Assembly: GCA_019787685.1 (NCBI GenBank) | Contig: JAHNUO010000013.1 | Coordinates: 744,001-808,000, forward strand | Origin: Chiua virens | Taxonomy: Eukaryota > Basidiomycota > Agaricomycetes > Boletales > Boletaceae | Length of the DNA stretch: 64,000 nt | Direction: 5' to 3' | Shown: positions 47,386-59,400 of the stretch, one piece after another | Layout: each line of letters opens with the position of its first letter | How positions within the stretch are numbered: the first letter of the stretch is position 1 | Made by a program: the position numbers and the translations under genes | The notes under the pieces: generated by a model | Databases searched by the model: none | What the model was told of the DNA's origin: nothing | What the model saw: only the letters and a program-made list of their open reading frames with translations

Positions 47386-48434
47386 GTGACGCACAAACTT
47401 TTGAATCCCGTCTCTCAACTAACATGGTATAGATCATCCGTCCAACTTTTATACTTGTCCGCCACTTCCTGCAATCCCCTTACCTGGTCACGGTGCGCTC
47501 ACGCAACGGGAACCGTATTGGCGCGTCCTCAAGCCGGGAGAACTGTTCGATCACGACCGCCGCTTTGGTGACAAACCGCTGCGACGAGACGAGGTGCTGA
47601 CGGAGTCGTGACACGTGGATACTCGGGTCCGCGTATGCGGGGTGCGCGTGGTAATGGTTCTTTTGACAGATTCCGGTCCGGTACGGCCCTGGTTTCGAGG
47701 AGCGTGACCTTCAAGAAAAGAATGATAGAAACACGAAGCAGGGACTCAACACGGTCGAAATGATGACAACGCACAAGTGAAAGACTCTGACCTTGACGGG
47801 TCACTGGCGAACTCATCTACCCGAGATTCAGTGAGACCCTCCAAGGCTAGAAACGTGGGCAGGTAAGCTTCACACTGGGGCTGGTGATCGTCGACCTACC
47901 AAACCTGCTGTTACCAGCAACATCATCATTCATGGTACCGAAACCGGGGCATGGAGGCACACGCACGAAGCACTGTAGTATCCTAACGCAGTAGGCTTAT
48001 TCGCCTCTCGGAAGAACCGCACTGCCTCCTTTGTGACATACTACACCCCAAAAGTTGACGTCAAAGAGTTCTCGCGTCTGCTTTGTCCACGGACTCCACT
48101 TCCCTTGTGGAAGACACCCCCGCGTTGTTGAACAAGACGTCAATCCGGCCGAAGACTTGCTCTGCCTTTGCAAACGCAGCTGCGATCTCGGCCTTGTTGG
48201 TCACGTCCACTGTGACGACGAGAAGCTGCGTAGGAGGATAGCATGAAGTCAGGTTGGATAGGGCACCAGGTTTCCGTAGGGTAACGACGACTTTGTGGTC
48301 AATGCTGAGCAAATGGTCGGACATCGCGCGGCCAAAATCAGACGAGGCGCCTGTTACTGTAGCGCGAATAAGTACTGGCGCGACATAAGGATAGTTGTGC
48401 CGTACCAAGCCAGATCTTGGTAAGTATCGGTCAT
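47386..48434 (-). pseudogene. Decayed inverted copy of the SDR gene
   Basis: From the minus-strand ATG at 48434 the sequence follows the SDR gene closely through the first intron (TATCCTTATGTCGCGCCAGT, TTATTCGCGCTACAG) and T-G-A-S-S-D-F-G ... VDVTNKAEIAAAFAKAEQVF, N-N-A-G. The second Gly of the cofactor loop is replaced by Asp. After about 48060 the reading frame is lost. The 3' end (47390-47580) again matches the SDR gene (for example GGTATAGATCATCCGTCCAAC). Confidence 0.8.
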
Positions 48435-48749
48435 GGTTGTGACACTGACGCTAAGCGCTTGTGCGGATGGTTATCAAAATGTTCATGTCCTGGGATCAGC
48501 CAGCTTGAGGACTGTTTATACATCTCGAACCAATCATCCTTCTGCAGCCCGTGACAAGAAATTGCACACTTCATCGGAGAGGAAAGCTGACAGAATAACA
48601 CACTATTTGTGGTCAGAAAGATCTTAGGCGACCGTGAAATCAGAGATCGATCAAAAATTTGCACACCCAGTGGACGGCCAAAAGTTGATATTTCCCCAGT
48701 CCTTGCTATATCTGTTGCATTGCATATTCGTCGAGTTATCCTGGCACAG

Positions 48750-48970
48750 ATTTATAAACATGACACTCACCGTAATTCTCATCATCCTCTGTCTATGTGA
48801 GTAAGAGCGCAAAATAGATAACGTAGAAGTACGTGATATGAATTTCCATCGGAAAGATCTTGCAAGCGCTATGAAGTCGCCGCTATGAAGTGGGGGGCAA
48901 ACGCGGGATTAGCCCAGAAGACAGGAATCTACAAGTAGACCGGGTGGCGCGATCGTCCCCGCAAACCCGA
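48750..48970 (-). pseudogene. Relic of the ERG24 3' region
   Basis: On the minus strand GGGGACGATCGCGCCA, CTAATCCCGCGTTTG and CCCACTTCATAGCGGCGAC match the ERG24 intron and exon at 44070-44160, followed by a decayed VIYFA...HRQR segment. Order and orientation relative to the SDR relic mirror the intact pair. Confidence 0.75.
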
Positions 48971-49607
48971 CGCGAGTAAGCTAGATCCCTTCTATCGTTA
49001 TGTATTTTCGGTCCAAGTTGCTGGTCGTCAGCTGCTGAACCTAGATCGGTCACTTTATCCCGATTCGCACCTCTGATTTAATAACTGATGCCACTTGGAA
49101 GTTCGCCGGTATAGCATCTGGATGGAATGGGGTTGTGCTTGGGACATATAGTCAAGTTTTCCCTGCCACCCCTTAACAGCTTATCTTAGGGTTCTTCAGC
49201 TACTCAACGCTCGCCGCGGCGCATCTGTGCGAAACAAACGTCTTCCGAGCTTGCGCATGGTGGAATGTTCGGACTCGTATAAGCGTAAGTTGCCGGTGAG
49301 GATGTGGGAATGTCACAGTGCGAGAAATGCGGACTATTTGAGCTCACGGCGTACGATCTTGATTCGAGAACCGTTGACCTTGAAAAAAAGAAGGAACATA
49401 TCAGAACATCATCCAGGGAATCAGAACCAGCCGACCTTGATGCATGATGTTCCAGCAACATGCTCGAAAGCTAGCCCTGTTTTCGCTCAGTGGGCGTGAC
49501 GGTAAAAGAAGTTGGAATGCAACCGCTCAGAAAATTAAATCCAGCCAGGATCTTACAGTTTTGGTTGATATCATATGACTACAAAGATTACGGGCGCGGT
49601 TTCAAGA
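48971..49607. other. Spacer 3' of ORC2, no gene seen
   Basis: An open frame at 49227-49499 (90 codons) shows no recognisable feature. Confidence 0.35.
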
Positions 49608-50917
49608 TTATGGTGATTCAGTTTCAATCGACTTGAGTACCCTCACCAGTCTCTCTTTCCTAAGGGGTATCCAAAGCGAATCTCCACTCCCGCTACCTCC
49701 GCCGGCAATACCGGCAAGGATCAGGCCGTGATCCTTGAACTCGCCCAACAAAGCCCTCAATGCGGTATCGCTCGTTGCAACGAAATTCTCTCTCGCAAGA
49801 GAGAATAGTGCGTCATAGTCGAGTCCAAATTGGGCCATATCGGTAGTAGGCTGCGCGTCTGCACCAGCTGCAGCGCCTGAGGCAGCCTCTACGTTTGCCA
49901 GTTGTTTTGTGCCGAGGAGGACAAACAACTTCTTAGCCTTGGAAGTGACAGCTGCGAGGACGTGGGTAACCGCAGTCTCCGTGAGCGGTGTGCTAGTGCC
50001 AACAGCAGGAGTTGTTGCAAGCGCTGAGCGAGCGCCAGTCGAGGCGTAAGATGCACCAGATATGGAAGAGCGATCTGCGAAGGAGAGTTCTGTATCGTAG
50101 CGCAGGAGGGTGGTCAGGTCATGCCAGATGAAAGCATACCCACGTTTGGGAGAGGTGGTGTGTGTGTCCTCCGAGTGAGACGCAGCAGCATCCCCAGGGA
50201 GAGATCTTCCGGGCGAGGAGCTCGGAGGAGGACCAGAGAAGAGGCGCGCCAAGTCTGTCGACGGATGCGACGAGGTGGATGTTGGGACAAAGGGCGAGGA
50301 GAGAGAGGGCGTTTCTCATTTTGGAAGCGCGCATGGGAGGTGCATCGATGTTGTGTATGACAAGGTATAAGTGACGCACGCGTGGCGCGTCGGCGGCGGA
50401 GAAGAAGGAACATATGCGTCGTAATTGTGCGTCCACGCCGCTGGCAGCAGTAGTCGGTGACGCTGGGAACGCGCTCTATGGAGGCAAGCACGTCCTTGAG
50501 AGTGGTGTTCGGGTGATAGCCGTTCACGATGACAACACTGCCACGACGAGCGAGTTCTTGAGAAGCAAAGTCATTGAGGACAACGCGCTTTGAGCCGAAG
50601 CCGTAAAAAACGAGGTTAAAACCCTGATCGAGTTCGTGTGCGTAGCGGCGGTAGGCAGTGCGGGCATCGTGGGGACCGAACCAGCGCGTTCTGGGCTGGG
50701 CAACGACAGTACGGGCGTCGTAGGCGGCTATAGCATCGTTGTACTCCTCCTGGGTCAGCGGAAGGACGTGTGCAGAGAAGACGTTGGCGGATGTACGGGT
50801 GCGAGACGCGGCATGCACGAAGTAGGCATCAAATGCGGTGCGGGTGTGTCCCGGGTCTGCGTTGGCGTCGTTGAAATGGGTCTGGTCGTTGTCGGAGACG
50901 TCACTGTCTGAATCCAT
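49608..50917 (-). CDS. ORC2: Origin recognition complex subunit 2
   Basis: Nuclear ORC subunit that helps mark replication origins and load the MCM helicase. From MDSDSDVSDNDQTHF the protein contains family blocks: YAHELDQGFNLVFYGFGSKR, VVIVNGYHPNTTLKDVLASI, RHLYLVIHNIDAPPMR, HLVASVDRLGAPLLWSSSEL, KRGYAFIWHDLTTLLRYDTE and SFADRSSISGASYASTGA. The C-terminal part includes AVTSKAKKLFVLL and ends LKSIETESP. It appears intronless and compact (about 435 residues), with a short acidic N-terminus. Two single extra bases break the frame, near 50450 (between VPSVT and TAASGVDAQLRRI) and near 50197 (in the TGGGG run before GDAAASHSEDT). Shares a 93-bp divergent promoter with eEF1B gamma. Confidence 0.9.
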
Positions 50918-51010
50918 GATATAATTAGTTAATTAGTTAAATTTGATGGATCGATAAGACGCGCTGATAAAAAAAACAACACATCTTTCATCTCTCCTTT
51001 CACCGTCAGA
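50918..51010. promoter_or_regulatory. Divergent promoter of ORC2 and eEF1B gamma
   Basis: Only 93 bp separate the two ATGs. It contains an AATTAGTT tandem (50927-50940) and an A-run with pyrimidine-rich sequence just before the eEF1B gamma ATG. Confidence 0.6.
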
Positions 51011-52625
51011 ATGGCACCCATCGGAAAGCTGTACTCGGTCCCGCATATGCGTCAGACTAAAATCGTGAGTCCATGCACACGTAAAGTCTCATGACCGTTC
51101 TCATGTGTCACAGATTAGGAGCGTCGCTGCTCTCGGCAGCCTCGAACTCGAAATCGTCGCTGATTACAAGCATTTCGAGGACAACAAGAAGCCCGACTTC
51201 CTTGCAAAGTTCCCCCATGGAAAGATCCCCGCGTTCGAGGGTTCCAACGGATTTAACCTCACCGAGGGTGCTGCTATCGCCCGCTACCGTGCGTATCTCC
51301 AACTTCCCCTTAACCACGGATCACCCTGTGCGATCGAGAGAGACGAAAATATCTTTTTATCAGTTATCCCTCTTCTTCTTTTGCACCCCTTTCGTCTCTC
51401 TATTCTGATCGCAAGCTCAATCTCGTCTTCACAGTTGCAACACACTCTCCAAACGCCAACCTTGGAGGATCAACCTTGGAGGAACAAGCTCTTATCGAGC
51501 AATGGTGTCACTTCGCCGAGAGTGAGATCGATAATCCAACATTGACCACCGGCCAGATGCTCCGGGGGATTCTCATCTACAACAAAGCTGTGCGCTCCTA
51601 CATTCTCAATATCACAAACTCTCAACACCCATTTTTAGATCCATACAACTCTCATAGAACGCCAAGCCAGGGCACTCAACACCCTTAACGCGCATCTATT
51701 GACGCGTACTTTCAGTCGTTGGCGAGCGTATCACCCTCGCTGACATCAGCATCGCTGCCGCCCTCTTCCGTGCCGTCAGCGTCACATTTGACGCAGAGGC
51801 CCGTTCGAAAGCTCGTGAACACCATCCGCCACCTCGAAACAATCGTTAACCAGCCAAAGTTGAAGGATATCTTCGGCTGAGGTCGAGTACACCGAAAAGA
51901 TACTCCAGTACGTTCCTCCGAAGAAGGAGCCAAGAGTTGCTCCACCTGCACCTGCACCAAAGGAAAAGAAGGAGAAACCCAAAGAAGAGGAAGTAGATGA
52001 CGACGACGAAAAACTTGTTCCAGAGGAACCAAAGGCGAAGAACCCCCTCGAGCTCTTGCCAAAATCAACCTTCAATCTTGAGGATTGGAAACGCGCATAT
52101 TCTAACAAGGACACACGTGGGCCCGATGGTGCCCTCGAGTGGTTCTATGCCAAGTATGTCCCTTTATCACCGTGTTGTCAGAACCCGGTGACGATCGCGC
52201 AAACAGTTTCGATAAGGAAGGTTTCTCCGTCTGGCGTGCCGACTTCAAGTACAACGATGAACTCACGCTCATATTCATGTCTTCCAACCAAATCGGAGGC
52301 TTCTTCAACCGCCTTGAAGCCTCTCGTAAATATCTTTTCGGCTCGATGGGTGTCCTTGGCGAACCCAACGCATCCGTCATTTCTGGCGTATTGATTCTCC
52401 GGGGCCAAGAAGTCAAAGCTGCCGTCGATTGTGCACCTGATTGGGAGAGCTACGACTACAAGAAGTTGGATTTGGGCAACGAAGATGACAAAAAGTTTTT
52501 CGAAAGTGCACTTGCTTGGGATTTGGAGATCGATGGTAAGGCCTGGAAGGACGGAAAGAACGTGAGTCTCCTGTTTCTTTGCGTACTGGGGTTCAAGATA
52601 TTGACGTTCTTCCCAGTTCAAGTAA
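51011..52625 (+). CDS. Translation elongation factor 1B subunit gamma
   Basis: Scaffold subunit of the eEF1B complex that supports eEF1A recycling. An N-terminal GST-like domain (MAPIGKLYSVPHMRQTKI, LAKFPHGKIPAFEG, HSPNANLGGSTLEEQ, GERITLADISIAAALFRAVS) is followed by a charged linker (PAPAPKEKKEKPKEEEVDDDD). The C-terminal EF1G domain follows (LPKSTFNLEDWKRAYSNKD, FDKEGFSVWRADFKYNDELT, MSSNQIGGFFNRLEASRKY, RGQEVKAAVDCAPDWESYDY), ending GKNFK at 52625. Introns start near 51065, 51291, 51590, 52154 and 52562. Extra bases at 51714, 51811 and 51878 break the frame in the middle. The last turns DIFG-EVEYTEKILQYVPP into an early stop. About 415 residues once read through. Confidence 0.93.
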
Positions 52626-52804
52626 ACGAATCATTAGATTAGATGGTGTAGGCTTTGTAGGCTTTCGTGTAGTTGCCATGCCCCAGTGCCGAGTTACGCT
52701 CCTTCTCTGACTCTTCGAAAGAAAGACAACCACCAAAACCCAAATATTGCCATAAGCCAACATCACGCGACTTGCAATCAAGCACTCTCTTACTGTGATG
52801 ACGT

Positions 52805-55546
52805 TCATGACGCGCTAGATGACAGTCTGAGCTGTCGCCACGATGGCTGCCAAATCACTCTAAGCCATGTGCATGACCTGGCAAGAAGTGTCGCGAGATC
52901 CAACAGATGCGTGACCACATCGCCTCTACTTTGTACTTGATGGGACTCCGATGATGTCAAGGAGGTGCTCACAAACAGAATGAGTGCTTGTATGCGACGT
53001 TTCAGCATTGCAGAGGTAGGGGAAGGGTATTCCCCGTCCCTACGACGTAATATCAACAATCGCACGGAAAGAGATAAGATAGACGTCCAACACAGACCGA
53101 GGGTAATCTAACAATGCAAGTCCGGCGCCTTCAGATGCCAGTAGCTGGGATTTAGGTCTCACATACTTCTTCAACACCCCCGTGAGTACCTGAAGTAAAT
53201 GAGTCGTCTGCCAGCGATCAGACTAGAGAACGCACAAATAATTACCATGTACGGTCGAAGTGACGTAGACGTAGGAACTTGAAGTGGAAGGATGGTTTTA
53301 ACTTCTTACGCTGTTTGACAGTCGGCGCGATTCATGACCTCGTCGACAAGGAGCATGCAAATCGGAGCCAAAAACGATTGTGTTCTGAGAGCTTCAGAAA
53401 GGTACACGAAGAAGCGTATGGGCCATATGAACAAAGTTATCATTCGGAGAAAAGATGTACATGAGTCTCCGATGTCGGGGAATATGGTTTTCAAGGATGA
53501 CACCATTAGACGGAATCGGGCTAGGTGGGCCGTCAATAAGCCTCGTGAAACGTTTGAGGATGATCGGTAACTAGCATATAAGTTGAGTGGTTGCCGAACG
53601 AGCGAGATACGACTTCACTAACCCCTGAGAAGCTCGACCAAGAACATCCAGACGAATGGGCATCGCAAGAGGACCCTGATATCCGGTGAAATGGTGAAAG
53701 CGAGTCATAAGAGGGAAATGTTCACCATGACTTGCGCTCTTTTCGATCGCAGCCATCAACATCTGGCAGACGTAGCTCGTGTCCGACGGGCCCCAGCAAA
53801 GGTCTGAACGACCGACCTTGTTAAGGATGTCCAAAAGGGTAGATATCAAATCCAATGATCCTGGAATGTCCGTCGTTCCAAGCACCTCGGCTAACAAACT
53901 CAACGGTTGTAGCTTAGTGAGCTCAGACGCACCTAGCTCTGAAAACCTTGTCAGTCTACGCGCCTCAGCGATCATGGTGGCCACGTACTGATCCAGCTGG
54001 GCGCGCTTACTCAAAGGGGTATCGCTCTCGATCGGAATTGTGCGAACAGATGGGCGACTGACGCAACGTCCCAGAGGGGCTTCCCTAGGAGTGGTCGGGA
54101 TATCACGTACTGCGCTCGATGCGTGAGCAATCATCAAAGGTTACCCGATGCCATCTACTTACCGCCTCACCACATTCACTACCTGCCTATAACAAGATCG
54201 TGCAAACCTCTGAGCGTCTCTCACGAGATCCACAAGGAGCCTTTGCCTAATGGCATCCGGATATAGTTGATGCACGGATGCGTCTAAATCTGTCTGACGC
54301 TGGTCAGACTAGCAATCACACATTGGCGAATGGCACAGGAAGTAGAATCGGAGTCCTGCAATGAACACAGGCCATGTTGTCATCTCGGTTTGCGAGGTCC
54401 GCCGAGATGATGCTGAGAAAGCCGTCAACGACAAGTGATACATAAACCTCAAACGACGTTCCAAACGCCGTTGCAGCAGACACAATGTCTTGCGTAAGGT
54501 CTTTCATGAATAGGAGCAACATGTGGGGCTTGAAGAGATCAGTGACGCTTTCGACCGAGCGAAACAGTGCGATCCGAGCAGATGAGAAAGGATGGCTTAT
54601 GACATGCGACAATGAGAAGCACGCTTGTATCTATACGTGATCGTCATTAGAGAATGATAATGAAACGGACGTTTCTCGTACTTTGTGTTCGAGCTTTCAA
54701 GGTGTTGCTGACGGAACACCGTATATAGTCTGCATCCTGGATCGGTTGCTCCCTGTGATTCACAAGCGCTCAGCGGCCTTTTACATATGTAGAAAGATAA
54801 TTGGTGTCGACATATCCCAAACGAGCTGTCGTACATTCGTCAGCAATTCTCCACCTCAGACTCACCGGAAGTCGATCCGTATGATGTGTCCAAGCCATAC
54901 ATGTGCTTCTTCTCCGAGTTGCCGCCGAGTAAGAATATACTCTCTCAACAATGAACGGTCCGTTTGTCGCTTCGTACGGCCAATAATACGGCGATCAACG
55001 ACGGGAGCACCGTTTGAAAATCGATGGTACGATCTCCAGAATGACCACGCATGAACGCATGCACGTGCAATAGGGCGTGTATTCTCTACTCTTTCCAGAG
55101 AGGGTGACGCTGAGAGAAGAATCCCAAGGAGGAAGGCTAGCGAGCTATGTCTCAGGTTGAGAAAAGCGCTTGCAGAACGGGCAGGCGAGGGCATAGATTT
55201 CATCAAGGATACATAGCGCTGACTTGTGTTGATACGCATCATGATTGTCCGACCGAGTCCACTGTCCAGGCAACAAGTTGTGAACTGATGCACTACACTG
55301 GAAGATACAAAGAAATTATGCTTCAAAAGGATCCAGGAGAATAGTTTTTCTTCGTCCGCTGACGTGAATTGTGAAAAATATTGGATCACCAGGATCAGTG
55401 AGAAAGCGCACCAGGGAAGAGAACATGCTTGAAGTTTTACCTGACGACATGTCTGGGCGAATAGGTGCCAGTTCAATAGCTGCTTGGACGGGTTTATGGA
55501 TCACCTTGAGGATGAAGCGCTGAGTGCGGACTTGGAATTGCAGCAA
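52805..55546 (-). CDS. Unidentified spliced gene, paralogous to the sequence at 61.0-62.5 kb
   Basis: I do not recognise it. Minus-strand blocks look coding and partly recur at 61-62.5 kb: 55546-55316 (FILKVIHKPVQAAIELAPIR ... MFSSLVRFLTDPGDPIFF), 55300-54862, 54612-54370 (SHPFSSARIALFRSVESVTD ... HMLLLFMKDLTQDIVSAATA), 54137-53571 (LTKLQPLSLLAEVLGTTDIP ... LISTLLDILNKVGRSD), 53536-53306 (FFVYLSEALRTQSFLAPICM) and 53065-52805 (SAMLKRRIQALILFVSTSL). Helix-rich, no obvious membrane segment. Exon borders and start are not resolved. Conservation between the two copies on this strand is the best evidence that it is a gene. Confidence 0.4.
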
Positions 55547-56429
55547 CAGCTTGCATTGTCAATGCGTACACTCATTTTCATCTGCCCTTCCGTTCATCCT
55601 CAACGCAACCATTGCTCTTTTATAATCAAGATTTGCATACTGCCAGTGAGTCCAGTCTTTGTGCGAGAGCGCTAACTACATTGCAGATTTATCCTTCGGC
55701 GCGGATTGTCTCATCTAGACACGAATGCACTCGAATGTGAAGAATCGATGAAATCACCCGCTCGAATGCTTGGGGTATCTCAGGTCTTCACCCTCTACCA
55801 GTGATCTCGACTATCGGATATCGAAGCCACGGCCATTGACGAGGTCAATGTTGACCCTGCTCGAATACGAGCAGGATCGAGCATCCACTTTGGCTGTCGG
55901 CAATTGCGCATCAACACGATCTTCTTTCGAAGTACTGTCCGCGCGTTGGGTCCAGACTGGCTGGCTCATCGCTGTCTTGCACAAGTTCACCGTTGGCTGG
56001 GTATTGCAACTCTTGCAGCACCGATCTGCTCGCAGAGGTTTGGAGAACGATGGAGACCTTGGTGACATGATGCTCATGCTGACTGCTAGTCACGATTATG
56101 GTGCAAGTCGGTTTGTACCCTGAATACGAACTACTCGGTACTGTGGCCCTTGGGTATCACTCGTTCAGGGCCGGTTTCTATCTATACCAGAGTCAGGTCT
56201 CGATTCGGGGTGTCTGACCGACCGCTACATTCAGGTTTCGCACTGAAGTCATGTATCCTTATTTCAGTGATGTTTTCTGTAGTAGTCGCTTGTTGTACAT
56301 AACCTTAGATGAGTCGAAATGTTGAAGTCGCTGAAGAAAAATCGATTATCGTTGTGCAACTTGTTGTGGGTTGTTGACGCGGGCTGCTTGACTCATATTA
56401 TCACTGGCGGTCGACACCGAACGCGAGCA
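55547..56429. other. Spacer before the GTPase gene
   Basis: Short frames only. Near 55855 there is a hairpin-forming CCTGCTCG...CGAGCAGG. The missing first exon of the GTPase gene may lie here. Confidence 0.3.
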
Positions 56430-59400
56430 ACGATGAAAATGTTCACTCGCCTCCCATAGCTTTCGCTCCTAAAGCTCCCGCAGACGTCCTGGAGAAGTGC
56501 TTGGAGAATCCCCCGGTGACGTTCCCACAGGAATCTACTACCATACAGATCGACAACATCAGAGAGAAATTCGGACGTTTCAGAGTCCTTATCATTGGCC
56601 GTGCCAACGCTGGGAAAACTACGATACTCAAGCAGATCTGTAACTCTACAGAAGATCCAGAGGTCTACGATGGAATCGGGAAGAAGGTATGCCAATTCCT
56701 CACGAGACGTGGACACAGGACAGTGATGGTCTGGGATCAGGTCGATCCAGCAGAGATCGAGGGAACCACGGATGTAAGTTCCACAGACACAGCTTCCGTG
56801 ACTGTGACCTCGTTATCAGTAACATTCAACCAACACAATCTCTAGCGCGGAATTCATAATATCGAGAATGAATTGGTCTTTCGAAGCAACCCGAATTTCA
56901 TTTTTCACGACTCGCAGGGCTTCGAAGCTGGAAGTATAGACGAATTCGAGAAGATGAAGGACTTTGTTTCAGACCGCGCAAATACAGCATTCCTGAAGAA
57001 GCGTATCCATGCCATATGGTAATCGTAATCAGAGACAGCAGCATGTACCAACAATGACATGTTATTGAATAGGTACTGTATTCCTATGGATCAATACCAC
57101 CGGGCAGTCTTGGCTGCCGAGGAAAAGTTTTTTGATGAGTGTGACACTGGAATGGTAAACATTCCTCAACTATAATGACAACTTGCTCATTTTTTGTGTT
57201 TTTTTTTTTTTTGCAGTGCCTGTCATACTTGTGCTCACAAAATGTGATGCACTTCTGCTGCAAGGCCTTGCAGCCTTAACACTGGAGGAGAAAAGGCTAC
57301 CTCGAGAGGAAAGACTTGTGAGGGGACAGGAAAATGCTGAGAGCATGTTAAAGAATAATCCTGTATGGGGAAAGGTAAAGAGTATGAAGTACAAGCCAAC
57401 AGCAAAGGTGGAGTTAAGGGGTATGTATATAAAATTTCCTTTTACATGACATGCAAGCTGATGTCATGGATAAAGACTTGAACAAGTCTGATGAGGGGTG
57501 TAAACTTCTCATTGAAATGACTGTGAGGGCCTTAGATGAAGAAGCCCTGCAAATGCTACTTGTGACTACACAACACACAAATATCATGCTCTGCATTGAG
57601 CTTGCCATGGAAAGGTAATTAGATAAAGTGTACATCCTTTTGAGCATACCTAACATGTCTTATAGGATTCTGATACCTCTCATAGAGCATAAACACAAGG
57701 TGGTTGAGTCACTGTCTAGTGCTGAACAGCAGTCCATGAGGACAAGAATTACATCATGGTTTCCACATGTTGAGGTAAGCAAGCTTATATATAGTACAAA
57801 TCAATAGTCATGGTGACAAGATCTGATTTATGTCTTTGCATTTATAGAGAGTAAGTGCTCTGATTGTGAATGGGGTTTCAGAAGGATGTTGATGCATGCC
57901 CCTCTGGCTTGCCCTTGTCCTCTCATTCATAGGAAGTAAGTTCTCTGATTGTGAATAGGTTTCAGAAGGATGCTGATGCATGCCCCTCTGTCTTGTCCTT
58001 GTTCTCTCATTCATAGGAAGTAAGTGCTCTGAATGTGAACTGGGTTTCAGAAGGATGCTGATGCATGCCACTCTGTCTTGCCTTTGTCCCCTCATTTATA
58101 GGGGGTAAGTGCTCTGATTGTGAATAGGTTTCAGAAGGATGCTGATACATGCCCCTCTGTCTTGTCCTTGTCCTCTCATTCACAGTATGTAAGTGTTCTG
58201 ATTGTGAATGGGGTCTCAGAATGGTGCTGATGCATGCATCTCTGTCTTGTCCTTGTCCTCTCATTCATAGAAAGTAAGTGTTCTGATTGTGAATTGGGTT
58301 TCAAGGATACTGATGCATGCCCCTCTGTCTTGCCATTCATAGTATGTAAGTGCTCTGATTGTGAATGGGGTTTCAGAATGATGCTGATGCATGCCCCTCT
58401 GTCTTGCCCTTGTTCTCCCATTCATAGTATGTAAGTGCTTTGATTGTGAATTGGGTTTCAGAATGATGCTGATGGATGCCACTCTGTCTTGCCCTTGCCC
58501 TCTCATAGCATGTAAGTACTCTGATTGTGAGTGGGGTTTTAGAAGGATCCTGATGCATGCCCCTCTGTCTTGCCCTTGTCTTCTCATTCATAGGAAGTAA
58601 GTGCTCTGATTGTGAATGGGGTTTCAGAATGATGCTGATGCATGCCCCTCTGTCTTGTCCTTGTCCTCTCATTTGTAGGGAGTAAGTGCTTTGATTGTGA
58701 ATGGGGTTTCAGAATGATGCTGATGCATGCTCCTCTGTCTTGCCCTTGTTCTCTCATTTATAGTATGTAAGTGCTCTGAACATAGATTGGGTTTCAGAAG
58801 GATGCTGATCCATGCCTGTTTGTCTTGCCCTTGTCCTCTTATTCATAGTATGTAAGTGCTCTGATTGTGAATGGGGTTTCAGAATGATGCTGATGCATGC
58901 CTCTCTGTCTTGTCCTTGTCTTCTCATTCATAGAAAGTAAGTGCTCTGATTGTGAATTGGGTTTCAGAACGATACTGATGCATGCCACTCTGTCTTGTCC
59001 TTGTCCTCTCATTCATAGGAAGTAAGTGCTCTGAATGTGAATTGGGTTTCAGAAGGATGCTGATGCATGCCCCTCTATCTTGTCCTTGTCCTCTCATTCA
59101 TAGGAAGTAAGTGCTCTGATTGTGAATGAGGTTTCAGAAGGATGCTGATGCATGCCACTCTGTCTTGCCCTTGTCCTCTCATAGTATGTGAGTGCTCATT
59201 GTGAATGGGGTTTCAGAAGGATGCTGATGCATGCCTCTCTGTCTTGCCCTTGTCCTCTCATTCATAGCTAGTAAGTGCTCTGATTGTGAATGGGGTCTCA
59301 GAATGATGCTGATCCATGCCACTCTGTCTTGCCCTTGTCCTCTTATTCATAGAAAGTAAGTGCTCTGAGTGAAAATAGGACTTCAGAAGTATGCTGATCC

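Noticed and set aside
57808..58672. Minus-strand frames with a repeated peptide (M-N-E-R-T-R ... H-Q-H-P-S-E-T)
   Set aside because: They are the reverse of the intron-like array. The 85-bp unit is not a multiple of three, so the peptide repeat jumps frame. No gene structure supports it.
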